Part shown: positions 59,031-64,000 of the stretch, one piece after another
How the letters are laid out: each line of letters opens with the position of its first letter
Numbering within the stretch: the stretch's first letter is position 1
Assembly: GCA_024291935.2 (NCBI GenBank)
Contig: CM044322.1
Coordinates: 72,469,405 to 72,533,404, forward strand
Reading direction: 5' to 3'
DNA from: Okapia johnstoni
Taxonomy: Eukaryota; Chordata; Mammalia; Artiodactyla; Giraffidae
Length of the DNA stretch: 64,000 bases
Translations under genes and position numbers: made by a program
Notes under the pieces: generated by a model
Told to the model about the DNA's origin: nothing
Database searches by the model: none
The model's input: only the letters and a program-made list of their open reading frames with translations

Positions 59031-60734
59031 CCCATCTGCTCTTTCGTTCAACCTCTCAATGCACATTATTTGAAAGCCTTTAAGAACATGATGCTTAGCA
59101 ACTGTTATATAAGTCAGGAGGGTGGGCTAGGCTTGTGCTTTTAGGACAAATCATCATTTTCTAATAGAGAGATAACCACAACTGATATTTATTGAGCCGA
59201 ATATATTATTTACTGGATATATTCACTAATGAATTCTGTGAAATTCTGTGCCAAGCGTGTTACAAATGATACAACTTCATCTGAAGCCAGAGTGATCTAA
59301 TTTGATTATAATTGTCTGGAGCAAGAGTTAAGCAGGAATTTGAGAATGCAAAAAGATCAGTCACAACTTTAGCCATACACCTCTTTTCAAGCTCAGCAAG
59401 GCCAGCACATCTGCCTCGGTGCTCCAGTTCAGGGAGATGTCACATGAAGGAGGTTGGAGACACAGACACACAGAAGGGGGTCCAGCCAAACTGCAAGGAA
59501 GAATCCCTTGCCTCTCAGTTTTGCTTTTTAGCAGCTCTCATGAGTATCCCCACCAAGACAGCGGGGGAAGAATCCAGAGCCAGGCTCAGCTGTGATGCGA
59601 GACTTCCCTGACTTTTAAATCCAGTGCTTCTCAAGCTGGTAGCAGGCCTGGATTATCCATCAAGCTCAGTCAGCTCTTTTCCTTTAAGCTACCACTTACT
59701 ATGGGTTAGGTGCTTTATTTATGTTGCCTCATTAGCGTTCCTAAACATTCTATACCAGAGGTACTATTATTTTCAATATTTTAGAGGTGGAAAGACAGGC
59801 ACAAAGAGGCTGAAGTCACCCAGGAAGGAAGCATCAAGGACAGGATCTAAGCCCAGGCCATCCCCAGCCTCTCAGTCTTGCTATCCTGTCTCTACTGCGC
59901 TAGCATGAAGACCTCACAGTTACTGGTATATGCAGAACTACTGGAGTATGGAGGAGACTTGGGGGTAGATGGAGTGCCACAAGTTGGGGGAGGCCATCTG
60001 ACTTTATTTTTTGTGGACCTAAATTCATTCTGCTAGTATTCACAGTCCTTTCATGAATTTTCCAATTAAAATTCACTCTTCATCAATAAATACTTACCGT
60101 GAGATACTGTAGACAACAAAAGCAAGCCTTCCCTGCCTATAAATTGCGGATTTATACTCCAGTGCAGTGACAGCACCGAACGAAAGAATCACCTGAAGAC
60201 CACATGGTTACAAACGAGAAAGGGCTGTAAAGGAGATGAGGACGGTTTTACAGGAGGAGTATCTAGAGGCCTGGCCTAGACTGGAGGACTGGGGCAGGTA
60301 CTCAGATATGAAGGGAGATGAAGAGATGAGGGGAGAGTCCAGCACAGCTAACAGAATACATAGACTTCCTAATGCAGGGATCCCCCTAGATACCGAAAGA
60401 CAACAAAAATGGCTGGGGGCACAATGACAAGGAACAAGGAGACTAGAGATGTAGGCAGGGGGAAAACCATCTACTGCCTTTATTCTATTTCAGACACAAG
60501 TACCAAGAAACTTTACTAACATTCCAAAGCCCCAGCTCAATCTCACATTTCTGTCTTCCAGCAACTAGTAGGCAGCATCTCATTTCACACCATCAGACCT
60601 TTTTCTGAAATCTTTAAAGGCAGCAATCTATTCCCACTTTCTCCTATCTGGCTCGGATCAATACATTGGACTCATAACAAATAATCAAAGCATCAGAAGG
60701 TACGGTGTAACCAGGGAGCCTTGACCTTTGCGGC
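59031..60734. other. Intergenic, with one MIR
   Basis: A MIR on the + strand at about 59685-59890 (GGGTTAGGTGCTTTATTTAT, GGAAAGACAGGCACAAAGAG). The rest is unrecognised; no coding support. Confidence 0.55.
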
Positions 60735-61150
60735 AGTCTGCCAAAGACTATGGACCTCTTCTCAAAATGTTTTTAAACGTATAAAATAAAATCCATTGGA
60801 TTCCAAAGAAAACCAATTACATTGAAATACAGTTATCAAAATATAAAATATATAAATATTTTAGATCACATATAGATGCTTGCTTATTCATGTAATAAAT
60901 AATGAGATCCAGCAACAAGTCTAACTACAGTCATTTCAAAGTGCTGATGAGCACAAATGGCATTTCTAAGTATTTTCAATAACTGTAATGTGATATGAAA
61001 ATATACATAATTTCAGTTGGTAACAAAGCTTCAGGTTGCTAATATTGATATAACTTGGTACCTTCATAACTGGAATGCTAAATTTCAGTTAGCAGCATGA
61101 AAAATGAAGATTCAGTGTTTTATCATCCAAGTTCCAGGACCCTTTCTAAA
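60735..61150. mobile_element. hAT-Charlie-type DNA transposon relic
   Basis: ATGGACCTCTTCTCAAAATG, ATAAAATAAAATCCATTGGA, GAAATACAGTTATCAAAATA and CAACTGTAA-type segments are collinear with a mammalian MER hAT element I know only by sequence. Ends near CAAGTTCCAGGACCC. Confidence 0.5.
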
Positions 61151-61659
61151 TTGAGCCATGAATAGACAGGCATAAAGGCAGATTATAGAGGGAAGGCAAG
61201 AAAAGAAGGCAAATCCTTGTCTTGTCTTTCTATGAGCACAGCTCAATCATTCAACAAATTTTTTCTTTATGCAAAACCCTGAGACAGATAATATTAATTG
61301 CTGGTGCATTTAGTATGCACCTTTACATTCATGAAAGAATGAATGTAAAAGTTTCCAGGTACTTGCTGTGGAATTTGGTGGAGACAACAATAACTAATCT
61401 GTATTACATCCACAGGCGAAGTAGAGAATCATCTGTCTTTAAACTTCACACAGTAGCACTTTCTGTATTACTCTGCATCTTTCAGTGAACATTGTGTTCA
61501 AGATTTATCCATATTGATTCTTGCAAATTCCAGTTCAGTCATTCTAACCATGTTATGGAAATATTTAAATTTATTTCTCTATTCTCCTTTTGAGGGACAT
61601 TTAGATTAGTTTCAATACTGTAATGTTAAAAACGTTAGAAATGTTAGAAATGTTAGAAA

Positions 61660-62350
61660 GCTCAACGTTCAGAAAACTAAGATCATGGCATCTGGTCCCA
61701 TCACTTCATGGGAAATAGATGGGGAAACAGTGGAAACAGTGTCAGACTTTATTTTTTTGGGCTCCAGAATCACTGCTGATGGTGATTGCAGCCATGAAAT
61801 TAAAAGACGCTTACTCCTTGGAAGGAAGGTTATGGCCAACCTAGATAGCATATTTAAAAGCAGAGACATTACTTTGCCAACAAAAGTCCGTCTAGTCAAG
61901 GCTATGGTTTTTCCGGTGGTCATGTATGGATGTGAGAGTTGGACAGTGAAGAAAGCTGAGCGCCGAAGAATTGATGCTTTTGAACTGTGGTGTTGGAGAA
62001 GACTCTTGCGAGTCCCTTGGACTGCAAGGAGATCCAGTCAATCCATCCTAAAAGAGATCAATCCTGGGTGTTCATTGGAAGGACTGATGTTGAAGCTGAA
62101 ACTCCAATACTTTGGCCACCTCATGCGAAGAGTTGACTCATTGGAAAAGACCCTAATGCTGGGTAGGATTGGGGGCGGGAGGAGAAGGGGACGACAGAGG
62201 ATGAGATGGTTGGATGGCATCACTGACTCGATGGACATGGGTTTGGGTAGACTCTGGGAGTTGGTGATGGACAGGGAGGCCTGGCGTGCTGCAATTCATG
62301 GGGTCGCAAAGAGTCGGACACGACTGAGCGACTGAACTGAACTGAACTGA
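61660..62350 (+). mobile_element. Young 5'-truncated BovB with open 216-codon frame
   Basis: A 691-bp BovB 3' end. Its frame 61685-62335 is uninterrupted and encodes the C-terminal part of the BovB polyprotein downstream of the reverse-transcriptase active site ([32 protein letters not shown], and the Arg/Gly-rich [19 protein letters not shown]). It lacks the YADD box and endonuclease, so it is inert. ATGTTAGAAA at 61650-61659 and 62351-62360 is the target duplication. It could be mistaken for a gene by automated annotation. Confidence 0.93.
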
Positions 62351-62432
62351 ATGTTAGAAACAAATAATGCAGTAAACTTCCTTTCACCTGTCTCTTTGAG
62401 ACTGCATTTGAGAGTCTCTCTAGAGTTTACAT

Positions 62433-62675
62433 CAGGATTCCTTAACAGTACACTGCTGGTATTTGAGTCTGAATAATTTTTTGTTGAGAAAGGGTGTGGG
62501 GACAGAGTGGACTGCCTGTAGAATGTTTAACAACATCCCTGGCCAGTATCCACTAGATGCCAGTAGCATCTGTCTCCTCCCCAGTCCAAATCAAAAATAT
62601 TTCCAGAGTTGCCAAATGTTCCCTGGCGGTGGGGGGCGGGGAGGAGCAGGAAGCACCACCAGTTAACAACCACTG
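62433..62675 (-). mobile_element. MER20 (hAT-Charlie) element
   Basis: Reverse orientation: AACATCCCTGGCCAGTATCC, ACTAGATGCCAGTAGCATCT, GAGTTGCCAAATGTTCCCTG, ending AACAACCACTG. Flanked by an imperfect 8-bp duplication (GTTTACAT at 62425-62432, GTATATAT at 62676-62683). Full-length type. Confidence 0.8.
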
Positions 62676-62756
62676 GTATATATGCCCAGGAGGGAACTGC
62701 TAAGTTGCGAAGTTCGAACAAATTTTCCTCTACTTGATGCTGTCGAACCGCTCTCT

Positions 62757-62962
62757 AAAGTGTTAGTTGCTCAGTCTTGTCCTACTCTTTGCAACCCTAA
62801 GGACTGTGCCCATCAGGCTCCTCTCTCCATGGAATTCTTCAGGCAAGAATACTGGAGTGATTAGCCAGTCCCTTCTCCAAGGAATCTTCCCAACCGACCT
62901 AGAGATCGAACCTGGGTCTCCAGTATTATGGGCAGATTTTTACCATCTGAGCCACCATGTGC
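62757..62962 (-). repeat. Bov-tA SINE inside L1
   Basis: Reverse copy: TTAGTTGCTCAGTCTTGTCC, AGAATACTGGAGTGATTAGC, TCGAACCTGGGTCTCCAGTA, TTTACCATCTGAGCCACCAT. Confidence 0.92.
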
Positions 62963-63110
62963 ACTCATACCAGTTGTACCTGAGTCCCCATTTCTCCACA
63001 TCCCCATGATGCCAGTAGCTTCAGACTTTAGTAATTTGGACAGTCTGATGGATGAGACTTGGTATTGATATTTAATTTGCATGCCCATCTTTTATTGTCA
63101 AAGATAATCT

Positions 63111-64000
63111 ATTCCTTATACTGATCTATTCCTTCTCAGAGGCTTTGCTGAAGCTTTGTTGACAGCCTCCCAAAAGAAAAGGTGCTAAACTGAGAATCTG
63201 CAGCTGGAGTCTGCCTGCTGAGCATGCAGCAACAGAACTGGTCCTCCACGCAATCAAAGATTAGCTCCCTCCACCAAGAAGTCTGAGGGAGTCCACAAAG
63301 AGGATTCTGTGCTGTGGGGAAAGGTAAGCAACTTGCATCTTTTCTAGTCTACCTGGCCTGGGGAGCAAATAGAGATTAGAAGGTGTATACTAGCACCATT
63401 CTTCTTCTTGCAGAAGGGGAAAGGAAATGGCCTCTTTTGCCGAGCACAGAGGAAGAATACCCCCAGTGTCCCACCTAAAGCCCACTCCAGAGCAGCTGTC
63501 GTAGCTACAATGACTGTGATGGCACTCCACATCAGTTTTGTAAGCAGTGTAAGCAGTGCCATTTGGGCAGGTACAGGCTGGAAAGCATCAGCAACAGGAA
63601 GTATAAGTGAAGGGCAGCATCAAACATGAGCAGGAGAGGAGACCCCTGTGAATACACTGGCATCTCCCCAAACTCAGGTCACAAAGCATCAGGCCATGGC
63701 TAGTGAACACTGGTGAAGGCAGCAGAGAGACTGGTTTGTAAGACCCCATACTCCACCAAGGATGGAAAGGGAGAGGTAAGAGGCCAGCAGATGGGCTAGT
63801 TGGAGTAAGGCACATCCACGTATTGGCTCCATTGTCACACCACCAAATCACCCATTATTGTAAGATAGAAGAGGTGGGGAACCCACAAGTCAGTACCCGC
63901 ATTATTTCATGTGTTAGTTGAGCAAGCTGGTTAGATTGTAAATTCTTTAAAGATAGAGATTGTGTCATATACCCTGTAACAGTTAGCACAAAGCTGGGTT
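63111..64000. other. Intergenic, no gene recognised
   Basis: Unrecognised sequence to the window edge; no frame above 87 codons and no repeat identified. Confidence 0.5.

Larger units (their letters stand above)
61490..63110 (+). repeat. Old L1 hosting three later insertions
   Basis: L1M pieces at 61490-61649, 62361-62432, 62684-62756 and 62963-63110 (CAAGATTTATCCATATTGAT, GAGACTGCATTTGAGAGTCT, AATTTTCCTCTACTTGATGC, TTTCTCCACATCCCCATGAT) form one L1 segment when BovB, MER20 and Bov-tA are taken out. Confidence 0.7.

Noticed and set aside
5432..62962. tRNA genes suggested by A/B-box-like sequence in many places
   Set aside because: All are the tRNA-Glu-derived heads of Bov-tA SINEs (and a CHR SINE); none folds as an intact tRNA by eye.
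1..64000. CRISPR arrays, operons or bacterial-type systems
   Set aside because: No regularly spaced direct repeats with unique spacers. The repeats are dispersed retroelements in a spliced-gene, vertebrate context.

Overview
This is a mammalian nuclear window from a ruminant, most likely a bovid. The evidence is the abundance of Bov-tA, BOV-A2 and BovB (RTE) elements, a cetartiodactyl CHR SINE, and a ruminant mariner MITE, together with older mammal-wide MIR, L2, L1M, MER20 and Tigger relics. Nothing looks bacterial, and the many 60-150 aa open frames are chance or repeat-derived.

One protein-coding gene is supported: fibromodulin (FMOD), complete on the + strand from about 47968 to 58380. 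It has a non-coding exon 1 (ending at 48181 on a GTAAGT donor), a large coding exon 2 (50882-51869) and a short coding exon 3 (coding to 56920), followed by a 3'UTR of about 1.46 kb ending just after an AATAAA at 58359. Joining the exons gives 376 residues, the length I know for human FMOD, with the class II small leucine-rich proteoglycan layout: signal peptide, tyrosine-rich N-terminus, CX3CXCX9C cap, LRR array and C-terminal cysteine pair.

Layout: 1-47930 is the 5' flank of FMOD. It holds no recognisable gene and is a palimpsest of repeats, including two large decayed BovB copies (20.4-22.8 kb and 26.1-27.8 kb), a CpG-rich ERV-like segment at 24.3-24.8 kb, a MaLR LTR split by a SINE (32.5-33.2 kb), and two minus-strand solo ERV LTRs with clean 4-bp target duplications (33.42-33.93 kb in a MIR, 35.77-36.25 kb in an L1). 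47930-58380 is FMOD, whose 5' part (47.5-54.2 kb) lacks ruminant SINEs. 58380-64000 is the 3' flank, with a perfect CTCF-type motif 0.4 kb past the gene and, at 61.5-63.1 kb, an old L1 carrying three nested insertions (MER20, Bov-tA, and a young 5'-truncated BovB with an open 216-codon frame).

I see no previously undescribed biological system. The most checkable observations are the nested insertions with target duplications, the FMOD intron-2 readthrough frame, the CTCF motif and the ERV-like segment at 24.3 kb. Repeat family names come from recall of consensus sequences, not from a database search, and repeat edges are generally good to about 10-30 bp unless a target duplication is quoted.
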